From positions 7,874,001 through 7,938,000 of the forward strand of contig NC_084924.1 of NCBI RefSeq assembly GCF_958298935.1: a stretch of 64,000 bases of DNA. The letters run 5' to 3'. Below, in pieces: positions 10,929 through 23,344 of the stretch (positions within the stretch are counted from its first letter, which is position 1; each line of letters begins with the position of its first letter). The notes under the pieces were generated by a model. That model was not told the DNA's origin. It was given only the letters and a program-made list of their open reading frames with translations, and made no database searches. The position numbers and the translations under genes were made by a program. Source of the DNA: Phragmites australis. Taxonomy: Eukaryota; Streptophyta; Magnoliopsida; Poales; Poaceae.

Positions 10929-11156
10929 CCGGCCGGGCAATGCTCAGCTACTGGAGTACTGTTCATAAGTTACTGCCACGTTAGAATCGATTAGTAGTAA
11001 TTCCTTATTGGCTTCCTCTAATCTTGTAGTATATACTGCAATTTTTCCTCGGAGCACCGGCGCCGAGCTGCACGAGGGCCACCGTTGTATTCGGTAGGAG
11101 CAGTTGGGATCGATCATGCAGGGCATTGTGTACTCGATCATGCGTGGCATTGTGTA
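10929..11156 (+). other. Probable 3' UTR and downstream flank of ACS
   Basis: AT-richer than the coding region and without a reading frame of note. I cannot place a polyadenylation site with confidence. Confidence 0.5.
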
Positions 11157-11394
11157 TTTTCTCTGTTTAAAAATAATAGGTATATTTTTAGTTTTATCTT
11201 CGAAGGTGAATTTAGATTAAATTTTCTTGTAAAATATATTATTTATAACTATAGAATATATATAATGTGAAATTATTTTGAATTACAAAATAATTATATG
11301 ATTTATATATATTAGATATTTTTATAATTTGATTAAATATTAGTTAAATATACAAATTTTGATTTTTTTAAATACACCTACTATTTCAAGGGAG
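11157..11394. mobile_element. Stowaway-type MITE
   Basis: The left terminus carries CTCTGTTTAAAAATAATAGG; the reverse complement of the right is CTCCCTTGAAATAGTAGG. The element is 238 bp, very AT-rich and flanked by TA on both sides (11155-11156, 11395-11396), as expected for Tc1/mariner-derived Stowaway elements. Confidence 0.75.
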
Positions 11395-11740
11395 TATTTT
11401 TGACTGGAAAATCCTTCGAATTTTCCGGTTGTTTGTTGTACGCTGTCACTGTATCATTGTTACGACGATGATTATTGATCAATAAAGAACTTTCACATAT
11501 ACTCCAGTATACTATTCACTGGATCGGTCGGCACTTGCACGCATCGCGTCGCTCTTGCTCGAAACTAAACCCGGAACCACTTGGGCAACATGGTTTTCGA
11601 GGCGAAAGCGTACGACAAAAAATAGAAAATATATCGAATCATATTTAAAAAAAGATAACCTGATGTAATATTTATAAATGTAGCATGTGTATTTGATATC
11701 TTATTTATTGAATACGGGTTTTTATACACTACGCACTGAA
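11395..11740. other. Unassigned intergenic sequence
   Basis: AT-rich spacer between the Stowaway MITE and the decayed element to the right. No gene, RNA or clear repeat is visible. Confidence 0.4.
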
Positions 11741-13520
11741 AAATAGCGGGCCAGATGTTTTCAGTACCTCATATGCCGAATCCAGCACTATATTGTATTC
11801 AGCACACGAGATGTTGAAACACCACTATATTTGCCACATGAGAGGCCGTATATGGTGTATAGTGTCGTACTCGGTATCTTATATGCCGAATACGACTAGG
11901 ACAAGGGAGCGTGCTGCTTTTGACGTCTTAAGTCGCTCCATGTCACGTCTTGTCGCTACTTTTGGTGCAGTGTGACATGTGGGGTTCCTGTGCTGCTTTG
12001 TGCCAAATAAAATGATCTTGTTGGAGAAGCAGCAGCGCGAGAAGAGAATGCAGTAGTAGCACGAGAAGAGAATACAGTAGCAGCGCGAGAAGAGAATGCA
12101 GCAGCAACGCGAGCAGAGGAGGAGCAACGAGAGAGGAGCAATGTGAGGAGCAGGAGCGTGAGAAGAGAAGAGAGCAACAATGCGAGCAAGAGAGGAGCAA
12201 CAGCGTGAGGTGAACACTTTAAGAGCGATCCCTTTGTTTTAGTAATTACTTAGATTACATATTTAATTAATATTTAGATTAATAATAGTAATTAGAGTAA
12301 ATAGATTATTTAATCTGTTGAATTATATTTATTTAATTATATTAAATTAATCAATTAGAGTGCTTAGATTATTTGCTTAGTTATTTAATGATAACTCATC
12401 GTGTAATTAGTTTACCGTGAATCACGAAATAATCAAACATAATTAGTTTACTAAAATTTCTCCACCTTTTTTTTTTACCTTAGTGGTTTGGTGTGTGGTG
12501 TCGAGTAGGTGATGTGATAATTCACCCTATAAATATGTTCGGTAATACAGACTTAAATTCGTTATTTTCTATCTGATCATCTTACTTATCTTTTTTTCAA
12601 TTGATTCGAATGCTCTTTTTTTCATTAAGAGTTCCTAAAAGACGCAGAGTTGATCGATAAAGGCATTCTAAATTTCTTGGTGATATATATGTTCTTCGGC
12701 GGGGGTGTGATGTTTGGTTCGTGTAGAAGATGATGAAGATTAGTGAATCTAAGGGGTACATGTGCGCTCTCTACTAATAAATCAGAAAATGATGAAGACG
12801 ATAAGGATAATAATTTCATGTCACCAATATATCGACATTCTAATAGCAATACAAGAGAAGGTTCAAGGGCCAATATAAAAGAACATTCATGCACCACATC
12901 AAGATGATGTACAAACAACAAGGAAATATGACGTGCTTTCTACCGTGATATCTCAATATGACGACGACAATGATTTCATACCACAATGACCCCTTCCTCC
13001 GAGACCTCCATCTCTAGATGATACTGATGACTCTAAAGATGATGGTGGATTTACTTATACTTATTCTTTCAACTTCTCATCACCACCTCAGAAACGGTAA
13101 CAATCTTACCTTGATAGTATTGATTGGCACAACTAACATTCTTCTGCTAATTTACGTCGTTACTTTTCACCGTCATCTTGAGATGATCTAAGTATTCAAC
13201 AACTATACACTATGCATCTTGAGATTAATGATGCTAGGGAATATTGCCACACCGTTCGATGCTTTAGCAACAAGGATAAGGTCATAGACCTCAGCAACAA
13301 TAATTGATTTGTACCTGCTCATCTGCCAATTTTATTGCCTACAGGTAAAGAATAGCACGAGACAGAGACGGCAACACCGTAGGACCCAGCTGTATTCAGT
13401 ATATAAAGTGCTGAATATGATACCGTATACATTATCGTATTCGGCACATTAGGTATCAAATACATTTGGGCCCGCCCTTTTTTGGTATACAATATATCGA
13501 AAACCTATATTCGGTGAATA
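11740..13520. mobile_element. Decayed DNA transposon with short subterminal repeats
   Basis: Both flanks repeat short motifs of the form GTATTCAGCAC and GCCGAATAC in inverted orientation (11780-11895 and 13390-13520), like subterminal repeats of CACTA-type or related DNA elements. The interior contains a coding minisatellite (12023-12120) and acidic, Ser/Asp-rich broken frames at 12720-13340. I see no transposase motif and no clean termini, so the superfamily is uncertain. Confidence 0.4.
12023..12120 (+). repeat. 24-bp coding minisatellite
   Basis: About four copies of a 24-bp unit, GCAGCGCGAGAAGAGAATGC plus four bases. In one plus frame each unit reads QQREKRMQ, but several CAG codons have become TAG. 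It looks like the relic of a Gln/Arg/Glu coiled-coil repeat that has lost coding function. Confidence 0.6.
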
Positions 13521-13776
13521 AGATGTTAAATACATATAATATATTTATAAATATGATATCATGTTATATTTTTAAATATGATCAGGTATGTTATTTATTT
13601 TTAGATTTTTCCCTTGTTTTCGAAGAGCTGTATGGAGTAGTCTGTACCGCTATGAGTAACGAGTCTCTAGGCTTGATGTGATGGCTTGACTAGCGATGTT
13701 GTTAGGATACGAAGGTTAATCAGGATGCGCTCAACGGGCGCCCATTTGCATGGTCAGGATATGACTTGTGAGCTAA

Positions 13777-14073
13777 GGTCATCTCCAGCAGAGGAGGTAT
13801 TTTTGCAGATTCGGGCGCTACAGTGATTTGCGGGTACTGTAACACTGCTTACAGAGATTGCCAGTGGGCCCAGAGGAAGAAAACAATGTCTGTACTGTAG
13901 CAGTACTGTTCACAGAGGCTGACAGCGGGCCCGGAGAGAGAAAAAGAGAAGTAGAAGGTAGAAAATAAGGTAGCTGCTGGAGATGAAAAAATAAGAGATA
14001 CTGTAATAGTGATAAGGGATGATGTAATAGTGTTTTAGAGAATAAAAATTTAAGATAGCTGCTGGAGATGATC
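13777..14073. mobile_element. Tourist-type MITE (PIF/Harbinger-like)
   Basis: Termini GGTCATCTCCAGCAG and CTGCTGGAGATGATC are inverted repeats of about 15 bp with one mismatch. TAA flanks both ends (13774-13776 and 14074-14076), the target duplication expected for PIF/Harbinger. The element is 297 bp. Another CTGCTGGAGATG motif at about 13975 suggests internal duplication of the end. Confidence 0.8.
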
Positions 14074-14830
14074 TAAGCTCATGTGCCCTGTGGTTCGGGC
14101 CGCTTCTACACGGTTGACTCATCTCATACATGGCGCACGCGAGCCGGAGAAATTTGTCCACTGTTATTGAGCGACAGGAAATTCGCCGATTCCTGCTGGA
14201 AGTTAATTTGTTTCCTGTAAAAAAATTGCGTTCCAAACATGTTCTAGTGTGGAAATATCTGCTAATTTTTTACCCATGAGCGCCTATCAAAGTGATTGAC
14301 TTTTTCTGTGGAAGTTACTTAAAAACATGCTAGATAATCTATCTGGTGAAAAATGAGGTGATTTATCTTCACGTGTTGTAGGGCTCCAATCTGTTTCACC
14401 GGAAGGGCGTGACTTCTAGTCGTCTCATCGCGCTTCAAATAAGAACAGCCTCGTTCGAGATTCGAGATTCGAGATTCGAGATCGTTTAGTAGGAGCGCTG
14501 GGTTCCAGCTGGAGAATCCAATACGACTACTATTCTACCAATCAGGTGAACTTGACCTTCTTCCAGAGCAACATCATCTCCCCGTTGTCTTCTCACGTAC
14601 ACACAAAACAACCTACTGTTAAAGTGTGCTGCTGGAGTCAGGATAAGAAAAGAACACTTGAACTCAGCATGTGAAGCCAGTGATCTGGATGCCACCAACA
14701 GTCACCACACATGGAGATGCCGAGGTGGGGTGGGGGAGCTCTAGACCCCCTACCGGCGTGCGGACATGGAGCCCCTCATTCTTTGGGGCCATAGATGAAT
14801 GAGGGACAGAAGAAAAAGAGAGGAGAAGAA
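14074..14830. other. Unassigned intergenic sequence
   Basis: Mixed composition with a short GAGATTC repeat at 14455-14480. No convincing coding sequence; the small frames lack family motifs. Confidence 0.4.
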
Positions 14831-14934
14831 GAAGAGGAAAAGGAAGCAGATGAAGAGAAGATGGAGAAAGAGAAGGGAAAGGAGGAGGAGGAGAAGAGGA
14901 AAAGGAAGCAGATGAAGAGAAGATGGAGAAAGAG
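14831..14934 (+). repeat. 62-bp tandem duplication in a purine-rich tract
   Basis: The 42-bp core GAAGAGGAAAAGGAAGCAGA... at 14831-14872 recurs at 14893-14934 almost unchanged. The whole 14800-14940 tract is strongly purine-rich on the plus strand. The minus-strand Ser/Pro frame here is a product of that composition. Confidence 0.7.
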
Positions 14935-15129
14935 GTGAAAAATGCCTCTCTACGCGTTGCTCTGCGTCGAGTAGGCCCTGACTTGGATGAGGAAATGAGA
15001 CGAGAATTAGAGATCCACTTTGTGGCTTTCAAAAAAAGATGATAACAAGAGAGAGGGGCAGATCCAAGCACACCACATGGGGCTAGGGTTTGAAAATTCA
15101 TTGAAAACCACTAGAATATTGCGAATATT

Positions 15130-16210
15130 GGCCAATAAGGTCCGCACCAAATTTAGAAATGGACCGGTTTTTCGAATTTGAATTAAAAAAACTTCAACAA
15201 AATAAAAAAATTTAAAAAATCACAAAAAATCGTAAAAATACTAGAGACATTTCTAAGACCTTCTATGAAAAACAATTTCAAAATAATGTCGTTTGCATTA
15301 TATTTCATAAAGAGAAAGTTTAAAAAAAGAAAATAATGAAATAGGTCGTACGAACAAGATGATTTAACCCATCACGTTAAGGAAAAGTTTAACATGCAAA
15401 TATATATTTTTTATGTAGGGTGTATCTTAAGAGAATCTTTAAAATTAGTTTCACTTCATTTAGAGATTTATTAATTTCTCCATGATTTTTAAAAAGTGCA
15501 CAAGTATAAAGTGAACATGTTAAGAAATAACATCGTAATTAACTTTTTCATTTCTACCATTATTTTTACTAAATAAAGAATAGTATAAGTAAACTAATAA
15601 AAGTGGTTTCACTAATTTTGGAAGTGTGATGAGTTAGTTATGAATTAATCTAGTTGCAACACATTTACACAATCATGCATGCTACAATAACTATTTCATG
15701 AGTTCATATATTTTTAAAAGATATAGTATCATGTAAGAAGACTAATAAAATTGGTTTCATGATTTTTCGATTAGCATATATTTAACTAGGTATAGAATAT
15801 ATATTTTCTCACAAAAAACATTAAACTTTTTTATGAGTATAAATACTTTTATCATGTATATCATGTTGCAAGGAAACCAATAAAATTTGTTTCACTTGAT
15901 TTGAAACTAAGATGAATTAGTTATTGATTTTACAAGATTAAACTATTTTTTGGGTTTTTTTTGTTGAACTTCACTGCAATTCGGAAAATTCGCTCGGTAA
16001 CCAGTAAAATTGAACGGTTTTGAAAATTTTTGTTCGAAATATGTTCAATGCGGAAAATGGGGTCGGTTTTTGTTGTAATACGGTCGATTTTCGGTCCAAA
16101 TGTCGATTTGATCGATTTTTTCTCCGATTTAAAATTTTGATTGAGTGAATTTTAAACAAACATTCGCCGAATTTTGAACAGTTTTCATGATATTCATGAA
16201 TTTTAGAAAT
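15130..16210. repeat. Degenerate AT-rich repeat block with about 140-bp periodicity
   Basis: A motif like CTAATAAAATTGGTTTCA followed by an AT-rich ATTTTGGA-like stretch recurs near 15450, 15594, 15741 and 15876. The edges carry related inverted segments (around 15160-15210 and 15955-16010, sharing ACTTCAACAAAA). Similar motifs occur in the gypsy LTR at 30080-30270. It may be an LTR remnant of a related family; I cannot define its ends. Confidence 0.4.
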
Positions 16211-18089
16211 TCGCTGGAGTCCCGTATTGGAATGTCAAAAGAATTGGTGAACCTGCATGGGCAGCTACCCAACACAGGAACCGAACAACCCCGGGCTTGG
16301 CATGGACCTAGACGGGAAAATCGGTTGAGTCGCCGTGTGCCCGTGGCGCTCTATAGAACCGTAGATGCGTGCCTGCAGTCTGCACTGCATGCACCAATTA
16401 TTGTCGCCACTAGATCTGTTCAGTCTTTTGCCATTTTTGAGCGCTAAGATGAGGTCGTTCGGGTGCAGGGCGCCTGTGAGAAGACGCTGCTCGTATACCT
16501 GTATTGGAAAACGAGGGAATGAAATAATGATAGAGTGAGGGCTTTCTCACAGGAGCGACATCTAGATAAGGTGATGTGTTGTTATGTAGGGCTCTCTCTG
16601 CAACTCATATAATGCAAGGAATCTAAGATACTGTTTATTTTTGCTTTGTTGGACAATGTTACTATTATCTCACATTGCATCTCATGTTGCTGCAGAATGC
16701 TCTGGTGAAAGTGTGTGTGTGTGTGTGTTTTTTTTTACTTAAAATGCTGTGGTGAAAGTTAGACAGGTAGAGATGTCATTTGGCATGCCTACCACTACCT
16801 CAAATTAGCAATTAGTTGTACGTATTTTCTGGGTAAATGTCGTTTCTCAACAGTAGAAATTTAGTGAGAAGAAAAGCAATAGTTACTCTAATGTTCCCAT
16901 TTCTACCATGTTTTACTACACTGCAGAAGAGACTGACCGGATTAGTATAGCATTTGACAGGGGTGTGTATAGCCTGAACTAATTAAACATCTGTGCTCAC
17001 AACATGTTGGATAAATTTCATATTTGCCATTGAAAATTTATCCATCCTCTTATTTGACACTCTTTCTCTCAATAATACGTGGATACAGTGTCCACATGTT
17101 AGTGAGATATCTGTGGTAAATAAGAAAGTGTACAGAATTTTTAATGGTAAATAAGAAACTGACTCCAAGATGTTTGGCCTTGACACTGCAAGACTGCCTG
17201 TCCAAACCACTTGCTGCCTTCAAATGTCACAGCCACATATAGTCATATACCGCTGTAGGAAATGCGCAATTTGGCTATGGATCAGGTGCAAGCAACAGAA
17301 GCATTAGCAATAGCCAATAGGTCTGAACATTCTAGATGGTCATAATCGAGGGCGTTAAAAATCACATATTCTAAATCTAATCGGAAGTCCTACCATAAGA
17401 TCGCAAATTGTAGAACCATAATTTTCAGGAAAAAAAACTGAACAAAGAAAAACGACCGCTATCCGAAGCGTAAAATCGTATATACTATTTAATCAGAATC
17501 GTAAAATCAGTCCATCTAAATGGATGGTAGAGTTGTAAAATGGCACGATTAGAATCGAGATTCTAACACCATGGTCATATTCTACGTGCCATGACATCAC
17601 CACGAGAAGGAAAAAAAAGGATTAGTTTAAGTTATTGCTAGCTAATTAATCTGTAGGTGTGACTAACGAACTTTCCGATGTCGGCGATGATTGGTACCAA
17701 AGAGAGGAGGACGACCGATCTCTGATGCTAGCACAGTTTTCGCACATAGTTTCCGACCGACTTTCCCCCTTTTCGATGATGATAACGCCGGCGATACGGA
17801 CTGCATGACACGATTCCATGTTGACCTCCTATTATGTGCCACAATGTTACGGTATACTGTATAACTTGTCAATAATCAATGCCACCACGCAAGGAAAAAA
17901 ATCAAGAAAACCCAAAGCTTAAAAACTTTCGCTAAATATACACAATAATTGGTAAACAGAGTACATTATTTCGTTATCTCGTACCAGAATTCACACTAGT
18001 TTGAGGCAACCATCTAACACTCTTTTTTTTACTGTTGTCACACGCACATTGGTGGGTGTCTACATACTATTAAAAAGCTATTTTTTAGA
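16210..18089. other. Intergenic region without a recognised gene
   Basis: Contains a short (GT)n run near 16711-16728, a foldback at 17016-17163, and at 17340-17560 several copies of a motif like AATCGTAAAATC. No coding family was recognised. Confidence 0.4.
17016..17163. repeat. Foldback (hairpin) element
   Basis: The left arm reads TTTCATATTTGCCATTGAAA and the reverse complement of the right arm reads TTTCTTATTTACCATTAAAA. The similarity continues for about 45 bp around a central GTGGATACAGTGTCCAC palindrome. This is consistent with a small foldback MITE. Confidence 0.55.
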
Positions 18090-18229
18090 CACTAAGAGAT
18101 TTTTCTATATATGGTTCGTACGACAAACTATCTGAATAGTTAGCGTGGATTTCCTCTATTTTTAGGACTGTCTGAATAGTTGGCGTGGATTTCCTTCACT
18201 TTTGGACATACTGTGAAATACATTTTTAT

Positions 18230-18545
18230 AAGAAGTTTCTTACGAAAGCCATATATGGTAATAAGACGATTTCCAGAGGCGGGCTACACAAGGAGTCACC
18301 TCTAGAAATGACCATTACCACGTACAGTTTCTAATGTGATCCGTCTATAATAATTATCTCATTACTACAGGCGGGCTATATAAGAAGCCATATGTGGTAA
18401 TAGTCATTTTTAAAGGTGGCTCCTTATGTGATCCACTTGTAGTAATTATTTTCATATAATAATTACTACAAACGGGCCACATACCATGTTAAAACGTATT
18501 TCTAGATGTGGTTCCTTATGTGACCCACTTCTTGTAATCTCTCTA
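18230..18545. repeat. Left subterminal repeats of the CACTA element
   Basis: Motifs such as AGGCGGGCTA, CCTTATGTGA and TAGTAATTATTTTC recur in both orientations. Related motifs recur near the right end (33390-33440 and 34870-35090). Short clustered subterminal repeats are the usual transposase-binding sites of CACTA elements. Confidence 0.6.
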
Positions 18546-19134
18546 TAAAACGGTACCTTTTTGCGAGCTCCATCGGACCATGCTTGCTTTGTCTTAATAT
18601 AGCAGCTCAACGGCAGTTGAGATATTTGAAAATAAAAGGAGAAATCTTTTATTTTTAATTCTTTAGAGGAGTTAGCTATCTAAGGTAAGAGTACCCTCAT
18701 CCCTACCTAGCATCTTTTTAACATTAAATCTAGATTTCATGCTTAATTAGGGTTTGGATGAATCTACAGATGCACATGGTTCTAGCGATTTAGATCCTCA
18801 AATTAACTAAAATTTGTGTCTAATGTTAATTCAATTGTGTAGATTCACATGATTCTAGCATTATATTTCAAAAAAGTAGCTTCAATTTGATGTTTTTGTC
18901 TCTAGAAGATTTTATCATGAATGTAGATTTTTTTTGTTATATCTAGATCTAGATGTAGAGGGACAAAGAGTAATGAACTCGTATTAGTTTGAGTTATAAA
19001 TTTGTGCCAATGTAGATTCAATTGCGTAGAAATATTATAATCATGAAAAGATATTTTTTCCTTTTTTTAAAATCTTTTTATTATAATTTTCTTATTAATT
19101 AATTTATGGATCTAATTTGTGGTTGAAGTTAAAG
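18546..19134. other. Leader region of the CACTA element
   Basis: AT-rich, non-coding sequence between the subterminal repeats and the first transposase codons. No gene seen. Confidence 0.4.
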
Positions 19135-21355
19135 ATGGATAAACCATGGATGTACGATGCGCAAGACATTGAGAAATATACATCAAATGACTCTCTATTT
19201 TTACTGAAGCTGCCGAGAAGGATGTTTTGACTAAGAAGACAAAGTAAATACATTGTACATACTCTGACTGCAAGAACCAGAAATTGTTGGACAAATCAAG
19301 CATAATCAAATCACACTTGACCTTGAGAGATTTTGTCAAGGATTACACATGTTGGTCTAAACACGACGAAAAACATACATGCAAATCAAACGACGACATT
19401 ACTGTTGATCAAGTGGGGTGATGATGAGGGAGTCGAAGGTGACATTATGTTATGATGGATGATGATGATGATTTTAATCTGGAGGAAATGTTGCACCTTA
19501 CAGAACTACATGTTTGAAGGGACATGAGAGGTTTAAACAATTTCAATGCGTTACAGAAGGCATCGAAGGAACTTTTATATGAGAAATCGTAGGGTTGTGA
19601 TAAGGAGTTTATGGTGTTGCATTCGGTGCTTGAACTTCTAAGGTTGAAGGATAGTAAAAGATGGTCCAACAAGAGTTTCTTGGATCTATTGAGTCTCTTA
19701 GCAAATATGCTTCCAAAGTCTAACTTCTTGCCCACCATCACTTATCAAGCAAAGAAGCTTATCTGTCCGTTGTCATTGGATGTGTGAAAATACATGCGTG
19801 TCTGAACCACTGTATCCTCTACCATAAAGAGTATGGAGACTTGGATATATATCTAGTGTGCAATGCGAGTCAGTACAAGAGGATTGATGATTGTGAGGAT
19901 GAAGATGCTTCCGCCAACACGAAGAAGAAGAAGGGTATTACTAGTCGTGATGAAGAAGACACTTCTTCCAACGTGGAGAAGAAGAGAAGAAGTCTTGCCA
20001 TGGTGATGTGGTACCTGCCAGTGATGTACTCGAACCCTAGGGATTCCGAACTAATGTGTTGGCATTTCGATAAGTGCAAGAAGGATGGAACTAGTCTTCA
20101 ACACCTCGCTGATGCTAGCCAATGGAGAAAGTTTGATGTCATGTATCCAGATTTCGCTAAAAAACCAAGGAATGTAAGGTTTGTGTTGAGTACTGATAGA
20201 ATGAATCCTTTCGGTGACATAAGCACATCACATAGCACTTGACCAGTGGTTCTGGCTATCTACAACTTTCATCCATGGTTATGTATGAAACAAAAGTACC
20301 TAATGCTGCCCATTCTTATTCAAGGACCGAAACAATCTGGCAATGATATAGATGCGTTTCTAAAACCATTGATAGAAGATATGGCAAAAATATGGAACGA
20401 TAGGGTCCTTGGTGTGGAATGAGTTCCGATGACAGTACTTCACGCTAAAAGCCTTGATTTTTATTACCATCAGTGATTATCCCATGATTTGTTGCCTATT
20501 GGGATAGGTTAAAAGGAAGTAAGGATGCGTAGTATGCTTGGATGAAACCGCGTTTGTATACCTTCCATGCTCACAGAAGTTAATGTACACGCGACATCAA
20601 TGATTCTTACTCAAAACTCACAAATACAGTAAGATAAATAAATATTTTGACAATACGATTTAGCAAGGTACTGATCCAAAACCTCGTAGCAGGATACTAG
20701 TGTTTGAAATGGTCAATAACATCCATGTTGTTTTTGGGAAGCCACCGAAGGGTAAAAAGAGGAAGAAAAGTGAGACTTTGACCGTCATGCTATGGAAGAA
20801 GATGTCAATTTTCTTTAAGTATTTGCTCTATTGAAAGGACTTGGACTTTCGCCACAGCATCGATGTCATGCACATTGAGAAGAATATGTGTGATAGCATC
20901 ATTGGCTTCTTATTGGATATACCAGGAAAGACAGATGATGTAATCAAGTCACGTAAGAACTTGGTCCATTTCAAAATCAGGTTAGATCTACACATTGAAG
21001 ACTGACCAGATGGGAAACATTACCTTCCCTCAGCTAGCTACTCTCCACATGAGGAGAAAAAGGCATTGTGCAAGTGCTTACATAGGGTGAGAGTCCCGAC
21101 TATTTTCTCATCCAACATCAAGAAACTTGTATAAATGAAAGATTTGAAGCTAATCGACATGAAGTCTCACGATTGCCATGTGAGATGACACATATGCTCT
21201 CCATTACAATCAGGGGTATCAAGCCAGGATATATAAAGGTGGTCATCACACGGTTATGTCACTTCTTCAACGCAATTGCACACAACATAGTTACTTGATA
21301 GAGTCTCTATGCCAACTTAAGATGTGTTTCTCTCCATCTTTTTTTATGTTATGGT
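19135..21355 (+). pseudogene. CACTA TNP2-type transposase, 5' part
   Basis: The ATG at 19135 opens MDKPWMYDAQD, the usual start of plant CACTA transposases. Further along, in shifting frames, are YQAKKLICPLSLDV then KIHACLNHCILYHKEYGDLD (19740-19850), the acidic insert, PRDSELMCWHFDKCKKDG (20030-20085), WRKFDVMYPDFAKKPRNVRF, STDRMNPFGD (to 20220), MHIEKNVCDSIIGFLLDIPGK (20860-20930), and SSNIKKL then SHDCHV (21110-21180). All are conserved landmarks of TNP2 proteins. Stops and frameshifts are frequent, so it is inactive. The reading continues directly at 31811 beyond the gypsy insertion. Confidence 0.88.
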
Positions 21356-23071
21356 TGTCAGACCTGATCAAATTACACCTGGCTTAATCAACAATTAAGT
21401 CGGTTAAAATAGAAGCAATTCTAGCAGTCCTGATATATGCTCAACTAAGTCTAATATCACAGCATATACCATTTATAACATAGTTTCATCATAAAATATA
21501 AACATATTACAAAAGTTTTAACTTTTATTATAGACTTTGTTCCAAGTTCCAGTTTCTACTTAGATCAATTTTTCATATGCAGTAGAAAGATATTAATAAA
21601 ACAAACGGCCAGTGGCACCATTGCCTAAAAGGCACCACCGAGACTAGCTCAGACATTCGATCTCTACACCTGGCCATCTCCACCATCAGTGAGATAAAAG
21701 TACATGTACACGAGTTCGTCGTTACCTACATCAACTTAAAGGTAGCACCCTGAGTACGAAGGTACTCGCAAGACTTACACAATATGAATATATACTATCC
21801 TGACTCCAAGGACAATATATTGAGTTGAATAGCAAGCAAATATCCACAAAGTTAAATTGACTCAGCAAAAAGTACTTTAAAAATATACTGACATGAACAA
21901 CTAGCATCGACTGACAATAAACATAATCTTCAATAAAGTAAACTTTGCTCAACTTAAAACAAGTACCAGCACATGCTTCTCCCAGAAGTCCACATACTTT
22001 TCATTTTTCCAAACTGAACAAAAACTCTACGATGTTACCCGATGAAACTTAAGTGTGCTCCATGACCGAGAGCGTAGCAATTTGAATTGATTTTACACCT
22101 TGTAGTGGAGTACTTCTTTACCCACATGACATGAGATCACCGACTATACAATCCGTTAGTTGCAAGTGATTTTCACATGACAACTATTCATGTACCCATC
22201 CCAAACCTTTATTCCCATGCCTAAGCCTGCGGAGAGTACCTATCCATGCTCGGATGCCCCTTGGAGTCTCTTACAACTCACAACCTTGGACGGATGAGTC
22301 AAATGAATACGACGTATGATACTTAGCTCATCCTTACCATATTCAGATATGTGGTAGTACGAAAAGTGCTTAAGCCAACAAACACCACAAACGGTGCTTA
22401 AACGATACAAGCAGTCTATGACACTCAGGTCTTCTCTCCCAGTATGGTAAGGATGAGCTAAGTATCGTACGTTGCATTCTGTAGTCTCATTCTCACATCT
22501 CGTCTCATTCTCACCAATACATCACCCCAACCAGCCATTCTTTTGAAATAGTAACTTAAATTCCGATAGCTCACGAACGATGGTGACGTCCATCGCTCGA
22601 CTTCTACCGAGGATCTATCCAAGGCTAAGCAATTATGGCATCACTTTTAAGTTAGACCAAGACACATTTTACCAAGGTTACAGAGATCAGGACAAACAAC
22701 TTTATCAAGGTAGGTACTATGCAACAACTAGGATCTACCCGATTCCCAACCATATCTCGCTAAAAATATGCATATATGACATCCAACAAGACATAGTAAA
22801 TTGACTAACAATTCACAAAAATATAGGAGATATATGATAGATACTTGCCTAGTGTTTCCTAGATGCTTCCTGTGTAGCACTCACAAAACTCCGTAGGTTT
22901 GCTCTTGGTTTCAACAATGCGGCTCTCCGAAGCTTCGGTTTCTAAATAAAGAATGGTGCATCGCAATGAGTATGATGACATGCAATGAAGGATGCTCCAC
23001 AATGCATGATAATAGTGGAGATGCAATGCATCATGGCATGGGTTTTAAAACATCAAAGATTTTTTTCTTGT
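21356..23071 (-). repeat. 3' LTR of the gypsy element (shortened)
   Basis: Begins TGTCAGACC and aligns with 28280-29945 of the other LTR through GAACAAC, CCAAGGACAA and ATCAAAGATTTTT. Homology stops near 23071; the remaining 1.8 kb of the LTR, including the TTGTCACA end, is missing. It also carries an inverted insertion at 22440-22475 not present in its partner. Confidence 0.85.
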
Positions 23072-23344
23072 TAAAACTTCTCTCTATTTTTTCTTCCGCT
23101 TGAGTTTTGAGGTGTGTTAGGTGATCCAAATAGGAGAAGGTCATCGATTTCGCAAGAAATTTGTTGAGGCACCTATTCACCCCCTCTAGTCACCAATGTC
23201 ATTCCTACAGTTTCTTAATGGTGATTGTGAGCATATCAAGGAAATTTAGGAATACAAGATTCCTACAAGAGCAAGCTTCATCGCTCATAGTGAACTTGTC
23301 TCAACAAGGCAAAAGTGTTTTATGACATCTATATTACTATAGCA
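23072..23344. other. Non-homologous filler at the 3' LTR/internal junction
   Basis: This 273-bp stretch occupies the place of the missing LTR portion. It includes ATTCACCCCCTCTAGTCACC, a motif usual at the LTR end and leader of grass copia elements, which suggests a piece of another retrotransposon. Confidence 0.45.

Noticed and set aside
9915..10940. Long open frames on the minus strand and in other plus frames over ACS exon 3
   Set aside because: They are by-products of very high GC3 codon use. The ACS frame has all catalytic motifs and correct splice phases; the others have no family motifs.
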